Origin: Actinomadura sp. DC4
GTDB taxonomy: Bacteria > Actinomycetota > Actinomycetes > Streptosporangiales > Streptosporangiaceae
Direction of reading: 5' to 3'
Assembly: GCF_030406325.1 (NCBI RefSeq)
Contig: NZ_JAUEQY010000029.1
Span: 62,001-126,000 of the forward strand
Length of the DNA: 64,000 bases
A program made the translations under genes and the position numbers. Under the pieces are notes generated by a model. It worked only from the letters and a program-made list of their open reading frames with translations, did no database searches and was not told where the DNA came from. Each line of letters begins with the position of its first letter. The first letter of the stretch is position 1. Below, piece after piece: positions 22,701-27,229 of this stretch.

Positions 22701-25700
22701 GGAGCGAGATCGATCCCGGGACCCTGGCGGCTGATGGCAGAGCGGCCCTCCACGTGGTCGAGACTCTCGCTCCCAATAAGGACCTTCCCCGGCGCCTGCG
22801 TTTCGAGCAGCGGCTCGATGCCATGTCGCGCGTGGTCGGGACGATCAGAGATCCGGCCCAGCGCCTGAACGGCCTGGCCGCTTTGCTATGGCTCATGAAG
22901 GGCCAGCCGGATCAGGCCACGATCAGGGCAGCCCAGCTGGATTCCGGCCTCGCCGAAGCGCTCGCCTCCCTGGCGGACAGCGACGACATGCCTCAGTGGG
23001 TGACGACGACCCTGGGGACACAGGTCGGACAGCGTCTCAAGGTCACCCACCAGAGGCCGGAGGGCCTGCCGGCGGGCACCTGGATCTGGTTCTCCGCCGC
23101 CAGGTTCAACGGAGCCGCGGTCGTGCGGCCCAACGGGTCTCTCCGCTTCAACGTCCCGGGCCAGGAGCCTGACGCAGGGCCGAGACTGTTCGGGGAAGCC
23201 ACGAAATTCGTGACCGTCACGCCAGAGCAGCGAGGCGTGCCTTCCGCGGGCATCAGTGAGATGGCCGGCTTCCGCGAAGCCCTGGAGGATCTGCCGGAGG
23301 AGCCGGAGGGAGAAGCGCCGGAGGACGCCGAGCGTCTGCCGAAGCAGGAGACGGAGACGGCAGCGCCGCCGATCCCTGGGACCTCCGGGACGAGCCGGCC
23401 GGCCGACTCCGAGAGTGCCGCCGCCGACTCTGTCGGGCGCGGAACCGGCCTCGTGTCGTCGGCCGGCCCTTCGCCGGTGGCGACAGTGGTGCCGGCGTCC
23501 GGGCCGCAGGTGGTGCGCGTGCCGGGAGTCCCGGCTGACCTGGCGGTCGGCGACGCGCACCTGTATGAGGATGCGCAGGGGCACGGTGTCGGCGGGGTCG
23601 GGCCGGTCGGCCAGAGTTGGCGGCATGTGGGTGCGCTGTCGGATTACTCCGGTGTCTTCTGGCTCACGCACGGCAGTTCGGACAGGGGTGTCACGGTGGG
23701 GGAGATCGTGGCGGAGCCCGGGCTCGCCGGCGCGGTGGGCTTCCTGACGAACAGTGCCGGCCTGCCGGCCGGTGAACGGGTGGCCGGTGTTCTACGAGAG
23801 CAGCCTGGCCGTGTCGTCGAACAGGCCGGTGAACTGCCGGCCGACCTGCCGCAGACCACGTGGATCTGGTTCTCCGGCGAGGACGGCCGGACGGGAGCCT
23901 CCGTCGTCCTGGGGGCCGGACGGTATCGCACCTACATGCCCGGCCGAAGAGTCAGCGTGCAGGAACCGGGGGAACTGGGGCAGACGATCGGCCGGCCGCA
24001 GACCTTGGTGATCGCTCGTCCGGATGTGCGTCCCGGACCGGTCACCGTGAGCGGCGAGTCCTCTGAAGTCCAGGCCGGCCATGCCGGCTCAAGGACCACG
24101 AGCGGGCGTGGACCAACCCGGGACTTCCCGGGCTCACCTGCGGCCGGAACCGAAACGGCGCCATCGCAGGCGGCCGAGGAGGTGCCTGCGGTCGACGAGC
24201 AGGTCTCCGTCGGCCGTCACCTGGACGTCGGGGGGAATGGGAGCCGGTTCGCCGGCCCGATCGTGGCGCCTCGCGACGGGTCGCGCGGCAGGGAGGCGAT
24301 CTCGACGTACATGCCGCTTGGCTGGCTGCTCGACGGCGGCCGGGAACAGCCCCTGAGCGACCGGGACGTCACCGGGCCACACCGCCACCGCGTGGAGACG
24401 TTCCTGACGGAGGCGGCGACCGTCCTGGGCGAGCCGGTGGAGGCGGCGGAGATGGCTCGCGCGCTCCTGGAGGCGGCCACCGGCACCGATCGGCGCGTCG
24501 AGGTCGCCAGCGGGCTGCCGGGGACGCTGCCGCCCGGCACGTGGATTTACCATGTTGGTCCCGGCGGTAACAGCGGCGCGGCGGTGGTACTGCCGAGCGG
24601 GCAGGTCCGCCGGACCGTCCTGGACGGAACACCCACCATCTCGTCCGGCCTCGGCGATCTGCGAGCGATCGCCGACGGACAGCGCAGGTTCGTCATCGCC
24701 GCGCCCCGGCAGCGGCAGCGGCCGGCCGGTGATGTGGTCAGGAGGCCGGCCTCCGACACGCCCTACGCCGCCGCCACTGCCCTCGGGCTTAGGCCGGTCA
24801 ATGTTCCCGGGGACAACAACTGCTTTTATCACAGCCTGATCCTCATGGCCGGCGGGCACCTGGCCCGGCAACCCGGCATGGCCCACCTGAACCTGGACCG
24901 GAAAGTGTCCGGCGACCTCCGGGTGCGCAGGGCGAACGTACAGATCGTGCGGAGATGGCTGGCGAACCGGCTGAGCACCGACCTGAAGGCGGCGAGAGAG
25001 GGGCTGCCGTCGCGGTACGCCGAGTCCGTTCAACCCGACGACCCTAGGACCATCGTTCGGACCGAGAAGGACGTCGCCCGGCTACACGGCCGGGCGGTAT
25101 CGGACATCGCGACCATGGACAGCTGGGCCAACAACATGGGCGACGTGGTCGTGGGCCTGGCCGCGAGGGAGCTGGGTCTGCCGATGACCGTGATCCAGGC
25201 CGGGTTCGACACGCCCATGGGCCCGGATGGCGATGCCCGGCTCTACGTCATCCTCCAGTCTGAGCACTACCTCGGCACTGAGACGCTCCCCGACCGTCCG
25301 CCCGCGCAGATTCCGTGGGAGAGGCTCTCACCGCTGCCGCCCTCGACATCCGAGACCGCCCGTACCGAGATGCGATTGGGGACCAATGCCGCGCGGATGA
25401 GGCTCTCCCTCGCCCAAGACGCCTATCTCGCAGCCCAGGGCGACGTGACGGGGAGCGCGTACTGGCGTGCCGTCAGTGCCTTCCGGCGTGCGGAGACCGG
25501 CACCGGTTACGGGTACGAGAACTTGCTCAGCCATGTGCTCGCCGGGGAACGGATCGACGGCATGCGGCGGGCGGTCGCTGATATCGAAACGCTGACCGAG
25601 GAGCTCCAGAGCACACCGGCCGAACCGACCGCGTTCACGCCGGAGCAGAGAGGTGAGTCTTCGATCGGCGCAGGCGGCCGGGCCGCCTACCGCCAAGACC

Positions 25701-26674
25701 TGGAGGATCTGGAGGAAGCGGAGGAGGTGGAGGAGTCAGAGGAAGAAGGCCCGGAGGAGCCGACCGCGTTGTCGGAGCAGATGCACTCCAACTCTGACGA
25801 CCTGGTCACCACGGGCGACGCCAGCTATGAAGCCGACGTCGGCGAAGACTCAGGGACTACGAGCGGGCCAGAATCCGTCGAGGACACCCCGGTCTCGCCA
25901 ACTGAGACCATAAGGTCGCCATCGTTGCTCACCGGCGCCCCAGAGGAGGCCGGCACGAGGGGGCCGGCCGACCGCTCGAGGGGTGGAAGCCTGGTCGAGG
26001 ACATCTCCCAGGGCACCTGGGAAGTGACCGGTGTCCCATCCGACCTGACGCCACCGGCCACACCGATCTCCGAGCTTGACCCGGGCGACAGACGCGCGCG
26101 GATCGTGGTGGACGACTGGCTGGTGATCGAGGTCAACGACCATCTGCACGGCGAAGAGTTCAGATGGGACCAGGAAGCCGTAGCCGACCGCGCGGATATC
26201 GTGGCTGCGCTGGGTGAGCTGCCGCAGGGCGGTGCGTCGGGTAGGCCGGCTATCGCGTACGAGCTGGCCACCAAGATCGCCACCACGACGGTGCCGCGGG
26301 TGAAAGGCGGCGCGCTCGGGTTCGAGGCCGAGTTCAACCCCGCATCACCGGTCGGCCCCTCGCTGGCGGTGCCACCGCCGCCTACGCCCCCGGTGGCGCG
26401 TACGTCGGAGAGACGACCGGCGCCCACGCCACAGGTGGCGGATACGCCGGCGAAACGGCAGAGAGGTGGCACGAGGGGGCGCGCGGACCGCCTGAGGGGC
26501 GGCGCCGGGGAGCCGAGCGAGCTCGGCCCCATCGCCCTGAACATCTACCGGGCGCTGACCAACTCGCAGGGCGTCCTGCCGGACGAGAGCTCCGCCTGGA
26601 GGAAGTCCTCCCACAGCACGGGCAAGGACTGCGTGGAGGTGGCCGCTGCCGAGTCCAGCGTCTGGCCGGGATGA
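4784..26674 (+). CDS. Giant polymorphic-toxin-like protein, about 7,296 aa, with WXG100-like N-terminus, papain-fold and OTU-like domains
   Basis: I start at ATG 4784 (MALDVPEGVRGLFLVLTGEK), which matches the usual start of WXG100/CpnT-like N-terminal domains; the frame is open further upstream only by chance. Layout by residue: 1-360 WXG100-like helical domain with hydrophobic helices at about 118-185; 363-675 Ser/Thr/Pro/Gly-rich linker; 826-950 papain-fold domain (C843, H922, D938); 1056-1165 two near-identical 50-residue modules; 1234-1410 OTU-like domain (C1255 in GDGDCFFSSL, H1407); Pro/Arg-rich APTP repeats; 1626-1815 Tox-PL-like glutamine-deamidase domain (C1686, H1777, D1792); four helical repeats about 2050-2420; a long beta-rich middle; a coiled coil about 4940-5020; then five TWIWF modules interleaved with OTU-like domains 2 (C5756, H5898) and 3 (C6680, H6828). 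The family is exported by type VII-like systems and carries toxin domains; export and toxicity are inferred here. The C-terminus ends in a DUF397-like scrap, and no immunity gene is evident. Confidence 0.85.
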   Translation: MALDVPEGVRGLFLVLTGEKWPSVDEDALRAAGHAWGTAGDRLKDEAGPYLLSVVQDIRENFTGKSAIKFAEVMGPYVADPPYYIPAAAEQFAELEKFLLDASTQVEYVKIISINEVVLLIAQIAWAIAMAVRTAGASMIWLAARFAIVRFLLSTLWGRLILQFALAQLFGIGFQVALDVLVQAVQFAKGTRTKWDAKSTLSAVEVGAVGGALALPFAAISHALAHKLTGVLSKVMGQKVNLATLSPVAIRAVNEAAENLGHTPVSTLTKTATRNVAKDITDGVFRAADKPLRVRLTEIGVPAVIEMVEEGLHEVITEGIVMAANGQGFKFNPYSFTSGMAGNVATKLGDGIGTSLAGAPKAHGYTRLPDETNTTDEAGDTGDLDSEKQPLLLGSSGPGSTSFSDTTKLVDDLSENKPGDEESFLSRPPSRSSSSTLSEDETQTDGGSTTSTSPPVPAIPAMGGRRSAAESAAPVPSENGTGSNRTVSSTTEPSTDPSTTKPSTTVSSTSMPSSSGKSNTDLPTSEPTPARPDDRGTGKRTERAGSVTRATAGQVTEGTGTTRPGASGNGNGNGNGTSATRPATQTPATRGAGNRTSGESTTSDSPVREGTRSATPTPGTTSNSTKQTEPEVTEQAVSGANNTGSQTTADPGAQTTPATRPPGHNAAENRQEDKSPFRNGTAAEITAARASAESLAVLPESLTSTAATVDAQNLAELTIDSLPLAERLVVIGPAEVGQVKAAVERLGIEVVALVDRRQIGAGQPGRVQWMAFPPAGRRARRRPEPVAVLQGQVTPVSLAGDRLPTRTAVKEAADKAAAAAKKVEDARGERPGPWAGEEWGQYCLAMVEELAGRLFPGGIRTGQVRDDGLVGAGAGGTRRYLGVPATMWAAVSDWNTLVEEVTAAEVGAAAFVVLGRPSEIGHAVVLTRTSDQGVVLVDPTTPGEHTISPVTAIRPPQGTGHGPTIGEALQKHGRGLESVAETRALIITPHGQALTPTPTFTPFARALTDPTHPYTGAPRERRADTWKAPDPPTSDETPTEDTWIAPQAPASGGRRPTDDRLREFAARAHREGVMRGDVFGRRLADAGWTDLGNGRDRAWAAWNAVKPDAHPSTNPTDDQLREFAAEARQNGVTRGDVFGERLADAGWTHLGKGRGRAGAAWKAVKTRTVRSELPARVTWPPQPGETSADHQQHDLGVEDVGEGERGDVIRPDRSPSPPGPAAGQQAMPSSPQELLTLELEQRGRRMVRMPGDGDCFFSSLLFTAGHVLPQNMTNQVEIRRYLAAQLRVRTDLQNMVAPLVRRFLAEERAETFADQHGLDLARLSRDEREGLIISANREVNQDDWEWFAGEIETPQWWRNIGGDITPLLAARLFDLRIDVVNVGRDNVRVVPVGDGPHRITLVRAGYHWDATVDPTAATRHEPERAPTPPWRQRRPGRAPTPPGRVPTPLGRVQRRSERAPTPSWWKQPRSERVPARQWPVPPPSAAGVRPPGPLPSFGSMFGGVPEPGHARTADSYGVQLVSGERSLLDAVLDSAALTGIDVSLMRETAENRLGRRQDLLDDPEQVASVLPLRIVVITPGGQTTIHGEEGLSRVVIARSRSGWYLPTRPADDRPFSRTSGDPGPSRFVGAADMVPGEENRGLAWWHPAGDVGEVFAERYGWVATVNEGDGSRTRTAPPDSGLLLNCLLTAIATHMGVVEPDKEFTAPAYSENLPRTGLPIKDLVAYGNDSRGPVPDATPPRVLRRAGVADIVVAVDAAGPGAHGFVVVNSAGGARGHVFNVVRDADGVIFLDGQTGRPAVLPDSDAMVLFMPVGAVEIPESGSPVDADTTGHVGGPVESQAGVGGQHSDEGFSPSKVALNTIAYSIGGGMVTLQGATIELSAMSFLPISKDIRLEVVEPEAPVPSADGDGRTTPAVEQSVASTTPPQTAHREDPATPQDSPTATPAEGSDSPSNADRPSSTGSVKTTEIPEPTEKDAEVPAEHRDATRIRRRRRSRAARRLAEGRGIALAQALTPGRRPAKPAAHTARTARTARKDQRLRDAQRALRRVERRDELQRGLIQGEAREIVEHLLNADPHVAPNQVRQDEVGDLVAAEIVRAGHMAAVKLANTLLSLPRRGGGVPVTDRPVSNADTAVTDVDRLISAAHAAVVDVRRAQLTLELLSPNRFTRVMRRTQQIVGDLTGRVPADRFPSGELSRVDRVGLLVAAEIARSGLASGKALARDLAPIVRPDTTPRVAIDHDRVETALGMMRNVKSFSPEQYTQILLEARVIVSELTGHLPPRPKDVVDGLGWQLVLVWTMVASELARAGHRSAEKLGRDIIGLPRLESRLPSWLAAFVDGSRTDLDRARTMLALYSDEQVQEFTDEAARVIEGHSELSSTDDGHVVDSERALTLVAAEIARTGREAAEDLAWQFATEASRDQEPGHVTPDPPSDQAAPMSLSEMTDDPRTLVSSTADGRAVAIWLPGAPEHGLPSDVTMAEQLAELMPEADTVFVLGAERDGKVMVGDRPVSADTLYATIVSVAPGRRPFLLIPGAAAMAEPLAERFNGPVYAAPDSMRFEPENTRLLFARLGRDGLPVEEPYRRYVAGDPEGVPIAASLTTDLRRQREMLEADSSSSVDGRPSSRQFGPGSPMSRPPRPDSRTTHTGISVMSHMSALRGTRGSPVGERHETPDPDAPETRAVVIDPWARSVGVPRARLPYMRELVGAIERHDLFRRKRITFSDRQRADFEQRLLSNFPYLLDSGSEQNASGLVVPFRGREILVTFNPQKPRRVVRNPGGSYIATSELPAPDGEFGAVDTINAAYGTGAHAQTQSGQTGATRGRIAGAIGTKRPGSVLSAVNVGLAISGTANQSNLSSTHIGDAERGKNEDGRLPAPLIAYSQVNISFKVREQSGHEVDRWEEIDPIPVPESGKEELELFLAEPYTEKAASRTVTATGSEVEEKQSKLPRTYYASGLTEIPRLFDEILVALDGQGLMLKPESSTRKELLQKVWNLNTFLDDAVNERQGYEITLHGDRGLAIATVRVRSRRLYKKGAPLVGAMSDKVHLEDVRTAIDGTGGAHTLNQSTTLAPNLELDFLTGSALGINVGVPLSYSSSNSDSISAARNGLWVMVPRYTGLTAAYQITFEHRADVRVIDADKGQTRTTAIQSSALVRMPVTEAFAHGFAVDREALTDKALNGAPANQEPVRMRPGSIQMPWVKNAVKHSGRGENDPEDKSVPLHVEQGKGIGMGLVRVEGKAVDTIRKAIEDEVSRHGFLPDYPHVPRAGQQRPSHRNLLESQVDNRELLTKMVSPQGLDSFYDQIHQGGMTFTLNKREGITGVDLLVHSVRITIQATKSAKPKYLRTTSEYHTVNLAMGMDIASQSTGHSRSVSAGLSFRGVLSFLGATVGLTIQKTVGASDSVSFLNNRPELLEFPGDVDEFELTSDYRITFDYDRSGLMRKLFTGYAYREIGVTGQTAVVNVLPLGTEAQRGPTMKAGHAAVRNQPGPGPETKARPAPAMEGPDLTDLLDQGVVFFVDASGLREAASEVLTDLVGPAATGDQDISTFTSLIEVRAHLREILRGEYTTNRLFDTGLWVHTYGGLDISGALRDVTFSGSTGEKFVKGDIKLLLTENRLTDNDSWGITWGQLDISGGGGVGHANVSGGVDMSRRWQWNTSKSSGRTGGKELIQLDFNHAYAFTSQLIFKVRARQEKQAKFFPTLSRGRGGGPAEAVGLVEAAGSGKDVGPAGVVRPVEDGETLTRTMMFLLSEPEALKRYAQGKVPISFEQLEDALTRWKTGELPLSNDVVAGVLTRWANDPELGGHPRLRDEIFGVLAPALVAAHQIGVAPVVNTKAIEDFDATFPVPLGEAQDPFAHHHFDLPQDLLNYVLNKGEPPTNKRLRDAMADWEGGRLKLGGDVVAKVLIRWRGDDPDAYDYQQQLADRLYDLHSTGGLPIRELHTRETFDDEFPSVKGPLPEPKIPLRHMELPEYLTRDDPGGRMLGHSGIQSYTHEGGQTTYAIVRAQIERVAPGALARGAEIWSAQGRLLGKSHGGVDALQAMMAKGRDLALFEELLSTNGISFYLVNPLSVLLEDVVEINLSSVLTSQPTVLEAVPNTGIEVYSHGYHSSSITRSRSTAQSFGAKLNAGSRPAKTAPGVRPAKTGSGGGALRTSMGNSRGTTRADQGVVEQTVYDWSGHYLVSFDEQMTVKVRRLKMNKRLPNNWMLDLTKYVTHHGDTETSRTKGKLVLQVPRGIAEAGVSRGPSERPNFVPLPKLPGDSFIAGTLLDDALPIAKKMLAEVFKTELDIMLDQAEEFLRVEAIKTKLNQVMVLFGVNAGDPDGSDDSGTTSSLSLPVLLSRLHLTNHLREATGGDTYPVARGLVMPGTSDTRVDLDLKGDLYDFEVIAPIKEGTGTGRYSKHQSGTTASANTTRARLELDYNGDGQGPASDRPPRTWDFGNSGSRITSMNQDSAGTATSRREQHAKEQGPVYMIRLRFRGWLEARKFEHSLFEEPRREGTFRSDPISGDLYAELFQAEIEELRAQREQKMAAKVQPSTVPWSPIDTTPIALAPLLATAARDKFDVLRAYQSVARQIRTQGGGERPIVIEADEMALSDMTYRALLPWTVKNMAADFAAAQNSDLSDKEKMEDRNRLGQRLAHYQQELKTQLPDEVPAGQGVDGVPPGYSLAEVHEMVRDAQQMHAHLDERVGPLPLPPEASFLSLDPVLLARNVAHSLATNVRVDVRASDGKLTQSWIDKQGRMPFFDPTRTRVAEDGRLYVVPRGAAEEQVFNADLAREKRLLRGSLFRDAKALLSDARLGRAYRTAMAGWQPFEQAFAQAVAEEIAACMTQARVAADGRLYFRAPHSRKERAFTADLAINAGLLPESRRTDVGIFLGDVGLGRIHQTATARRQPFEEAVAEEIAARRERLAALDQDLPKWISEAFDVFNFWQDEVTWRKALNRELAEIENRIEKYTGPQKVSRGRQDRPAEPDKLRAERLRLDSVKKRLERLSESDTETERDAARELLEGLQEIAAAEAGHPSKWSAKDGPVTAQTVDLLSSERWLSTRAVDAFRNWPVTETQWQDQANAQGLARLRELEKALREAGPGSISILSTRKRNARYVAAYQHGQIRWVEYPLESRIDPPAQSRVQASLDLAPGGIVLNPPPGLAELNLDRATIERIRSFFDDYVKKSYEREEGPPPSDTEAVTDAEALTDVEGPTEDEASRRPFLTVPSHQKPRRSSGSLAGRERATVRRDLSVAASSVTSRRIPTIRIALQVPEDLMLRDAHLFRNADREYEFRQNASEVRRGDLAVAPYAGFRFLQLRQQITARDIGNDYPNAVRFLTSTGDFTTRAGGAIVQLGRTPSTARDPLTDLQIADTWFVFSDGHVTGAAIRTEDGRYQTYVPRDMDEPGDDIGTMTLGELRQIIPAGSSIVGAPPSVNQTVPILELERRDTSDLIPETTPSESAAPLVSTPEVPEGPHEQLEITGPIPNNAQVYRREGMFKVDAGGMAHGGWERVAAFSEFVRLYWGAHRATERRITSDDAVRSERDRAEAAQLFARLQTPGQVVEGVMTYLRSTTDRTVEVVRSQPVRPRELEPGTFIWFIRSDLSNDAVVMMEGVYRRYRPLEEGRIAESDDLDALDALMNGARVFVVARPVPAGRTAEARLPGQEMETTAADPETSGVPAPPVVRVPGSPDVPVVGEAPVPVDRADGSVRGDTEPQRATGTTGAGSVERVAPLPISGEHADNRRELEQILAPHNLRAVNVLGQGDCFYLSLIAVAGPYLAHHVPGVFARPRTGESDASVIALRNWLADRLEADIAVGELEEELPTRYGGSIPEIDEYGEPVDIQAWITSIRTLRDYKNQAGELVANLAAIELGLPMTLIQYGQENLPLGPPGAERIYFVREQFGDYQHYLGIGAAADDEVLPFGWNRLAPAESPTVEDARRRLRSEIESVRRSLEDAVEAFNNALERLPEGTARRLPRSQENRSEIDPGTLAADGRAALHVVETLAPNKDLPRRLRFEQRLDAMSRVVGTIRDPAQRLNGLAALLWLMKGQPDQATIRAAQLDSGLAEALASLADSDDMPQWVTTTLGTQVGQRLKVTHQRPEGLPAGTWIWFSAARFNGAAVVRPNGSLRFNVPGQEPDAGPRLFGEATKFVTVTPEQRGVPSAGISEMAGFREALEDLPEEPEGEAPEDAERLPKQETETAAPPIPGTSGTSRPADSESAAADSVGRGTGLVSSAGPSPVATVVPASGPQVVRVPGVPADLAVGDAHLYEDAQGHGVGGVGPVGQSWRHVGALSDYSGVFWLTHGSSDRGVTVGEIVAEPGLAGAVGFLTNSAGLPAGERVAGVLREQPGRVVEQAGELPADLPQTTWIWFSGEDGRTGASVVLGAGRYRTYMPGRRVSVQEPGELGQTIGRPQTLVIARPDVRPGPVTVSGESSEVQAGHAGSRTTSGRGPTRDFPGSPAAGTETAPSQAAEEVPAVDEQVSVGRHLDVGGNGSRFAGPIVAPRDGSRGREAISTYMPLGWLLDGGREQPLSDRDVTGPHRHRVETFLTEAATVLGEPVEAAEMARALLEAATGTDRRVEVASGLPGTLPPGTWIYHVGPGGNSGAAVVLPSGQVRRTVLDGTPTISSGLGDLRAIADGQRRFVIAAPRQRQRPAGDVVRRPASDTPYAAATALGLRPVNVPGDNNCFYHSLILMAGGHLARQPGMAHLNLDRKVSGDLRVRRANVQIVRRWLANRLSTDLKAAREGLPSRYAESVQPDDPRTIVRTEKDVARLHGRAVSDIATMDSWANNMGDVVVGLAARELGLPMTVIQAGFDTPMGPDGDARLYVILQSEHYLGTETLPDRPPAQIPWERLSPLPPSTSETARTEMRLGTNAARMRLSLAQDAYLAAQGDVTGSAYWRAVSAFRRAETGTGYGYENLLSHVLAGERIDGMRRAVADIETLTEELQSTPAEPTAFTPEQRGESSIGAGGRAAYRQDLEDLEEAEEVEESEEEGPEEPTALSEQMHSNSDDLVTTGDASYEADVGEDSGTTSGPESVEDTPVSPTETIRSPSLLTGAPEEAGTRGPADRSRGGSLVEDISQGTWEVTGVPSDLTPPATPISELDPGDRRARIVVDDWLVIEVNDHLHGEEFRWDQEAVADRADIVAALGELPQGGASGRPAIAYELATKIATTTVPRVKGGALGFEAEFNPASPVGPSLAVPPPPTPPVARTSERRPAPTPQVADTPAKRQRGGTRGRADRLRGGAGEPSELGPIALNIYRALTNSQGVLPDESSAWRKSSHSTGKDCVEVAAAESSVWPG
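7949..8278 (+). repeat. Two near-identical 50-codon modules inside the giant gene
   Basis: The unit PTDDxLREFAA...GDVFGxRLADAGWTxLG...AWxAVK occurs at 7949-8102 and again at 8126-8278. The DNA is also very similar, for example a shared CGTCTTGCCGATGCCGGTTG, so the duplication is recent. The unit looks like a small helical domain; I cannot assign a function. Confidence 0.85.
9050..9190 (+). repeat. Minisatellite encoding APTP-type repeats
   Basis: A GC-rich unit of about 20-30 bp (GCGGGCGCCAACGCCGCC and variants) repeats imperfectly about five times. It encodes the Arg/Pro-rich string with APTPP, APTPP, VPTPL and APTPS between the first OTU-like domain and the second papain-fold domain. It probably works as a flexible linker, and its copy number could vary between strains. 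Confidence 0.75.
10900..12045 (+). repeat. Four tandem helical repeats in the giant protein
   Basis: Four units of about 90-105 residues share a helix ending in a signature such as LVAAEIVRAGHMAAVKLAN (unit 1), LVAAEIARSGLASGKALAR (unit 2), MVASELARAGHRSAEKLGR (unit 3) and LVAAEIARTGREAAEDLAW (unit 4). Each is preceded by a conserved helix with an Ala-Arg-x-Ile-Val or similar core. Protein similarity is clear but DNA identity is low, so the duplication is old. No known family is recognised. Confidence 0.7.
16012..16690 (+). repeat. Duplicated 100-residue module in the giant protein
   Basis: Two consecutive copies share the pattern LxDAxxxWxxGxLxLxxDVVAxVLxRW, then a helix and a closing F-D-x-x-F-P (DFDATFP in copy 1, TFDDEFP in copy 2). 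The copies cover about 16012-16363 and 16372-16690. Function unknown. Confidence 0.6.
19030..19510 (+). repeat. Duplicated 80-residue module in the giant protein
   Basis: Copy 1 (from RVAEDGRLYVVP) and copy 2 (from RVAADGRLYFRA) share an ending in QPFE...AVAEEIAA. Both read FxADLAxxxxLL in the middle. A charged helical, probably coiled-coil, stretch follows at about 19600-19850, where the DNA is markedly richer in A and T than its surroundings. Confidence 0.65.
20540..24715 (+). repeat. Five copies of a TWIWF module with two OTU-like domains between them
   Basis: A module of up to about 170 residues recurs five times. Its core is a T-W-I-W-F-like strand (DTWFVF near 20869, GTFIWF near 21532, GTWIWF near 23077, TTWIWF near 23855, GTWIYH near 24538). 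This is followed 6-8 residues later by (G/D)A(A/S/V)V and then by G-x-x-R-x-x-x-P. Four of the five copies close with a VVARP/VIARP-like strand. OTU-like domain 2 sits between copies 2 and 3, and OTU-like domain 3 after copy 5. I do not recognise the module as a named family. Confidence 0.7.
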
Positions 26675-26903
26675 GGTGGACCTGTCGGTCCTCAGCGATC
26701 ACTGAAGTCCGACGAGTCTGCCGGCGAATCGGCGCTGGGATCGGTCGCTGGTCGACTGAACGTGTAGGTGCCTCTCCCGGCCACCGGCGAGGGCATTGAT
26801 CTGTTTTAAGGGCTCAGCTGCTCCCCGGTTAAACGGGTGCTCACTCGTCGGTGGCTACGGACCTGAGTCTCCCCGAGTGACTGGAGTGACCCGGTGGCTC
26901 TCA

Positions 26904-27150
26904 TTAGGGTGAAGCGGTCCCGTCGATATCGGTGAAGCGCTGTGGCGTGCCCGGGTGTGGCCGTCCCTTGCGGACGATGAGGCGCATTCCCTTCGGCCGG
27001 GCGCTCAGGTCGGGCATGCCGGTGATCTCGGCGATCCAGAGGCCGTCACGCACCTGGCCGCTCGAGTCCAGCGCCGTCCAGGCCCGCGCCGGGATATCGA
27101 TGATGGCGGTGCGGATCTGCGCACGTTCAGCAAGAATGGCGGTTCGCTAC
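26904..27150 (-). pseudogene. IS1380-family transposase remnant
   Basis: Read on the minus strand from about 27150, the frame gives RTAIIDIPARAWTALDSSGQ, VRDGLWIAEITGMPDLSARP, KGMRLIVRKGRPHPGTPQRF and TDIDG before a stop at 26904-26906. This is the stretch near the catalytic core of IS1380-type transposases (compare the usual AWxxA...DGxWVAELTGLxDLS...MRVIVRKERPHPGAQLR). Both ends are missing. It fills most of the gap between the giant gene and the next cluster; 26675-26903 shows nothing else that I can support. Confidence 0.7.
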
Positions 27151-27229
27151 CGAGCCCGATCGACGAGTTCGAAGACGCACTGGACGCCGTCATCGGGCTG
27201 GTCTTCTCACAAGGGCTATGAATAAGCCC

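Noticed and set aside
26932..27225. Forward open frames after the giant gene
   Set aside because: They are antisense or out of frame to the IS1380-type transposase remnant, which explains the conserved sequence on the minus strand.
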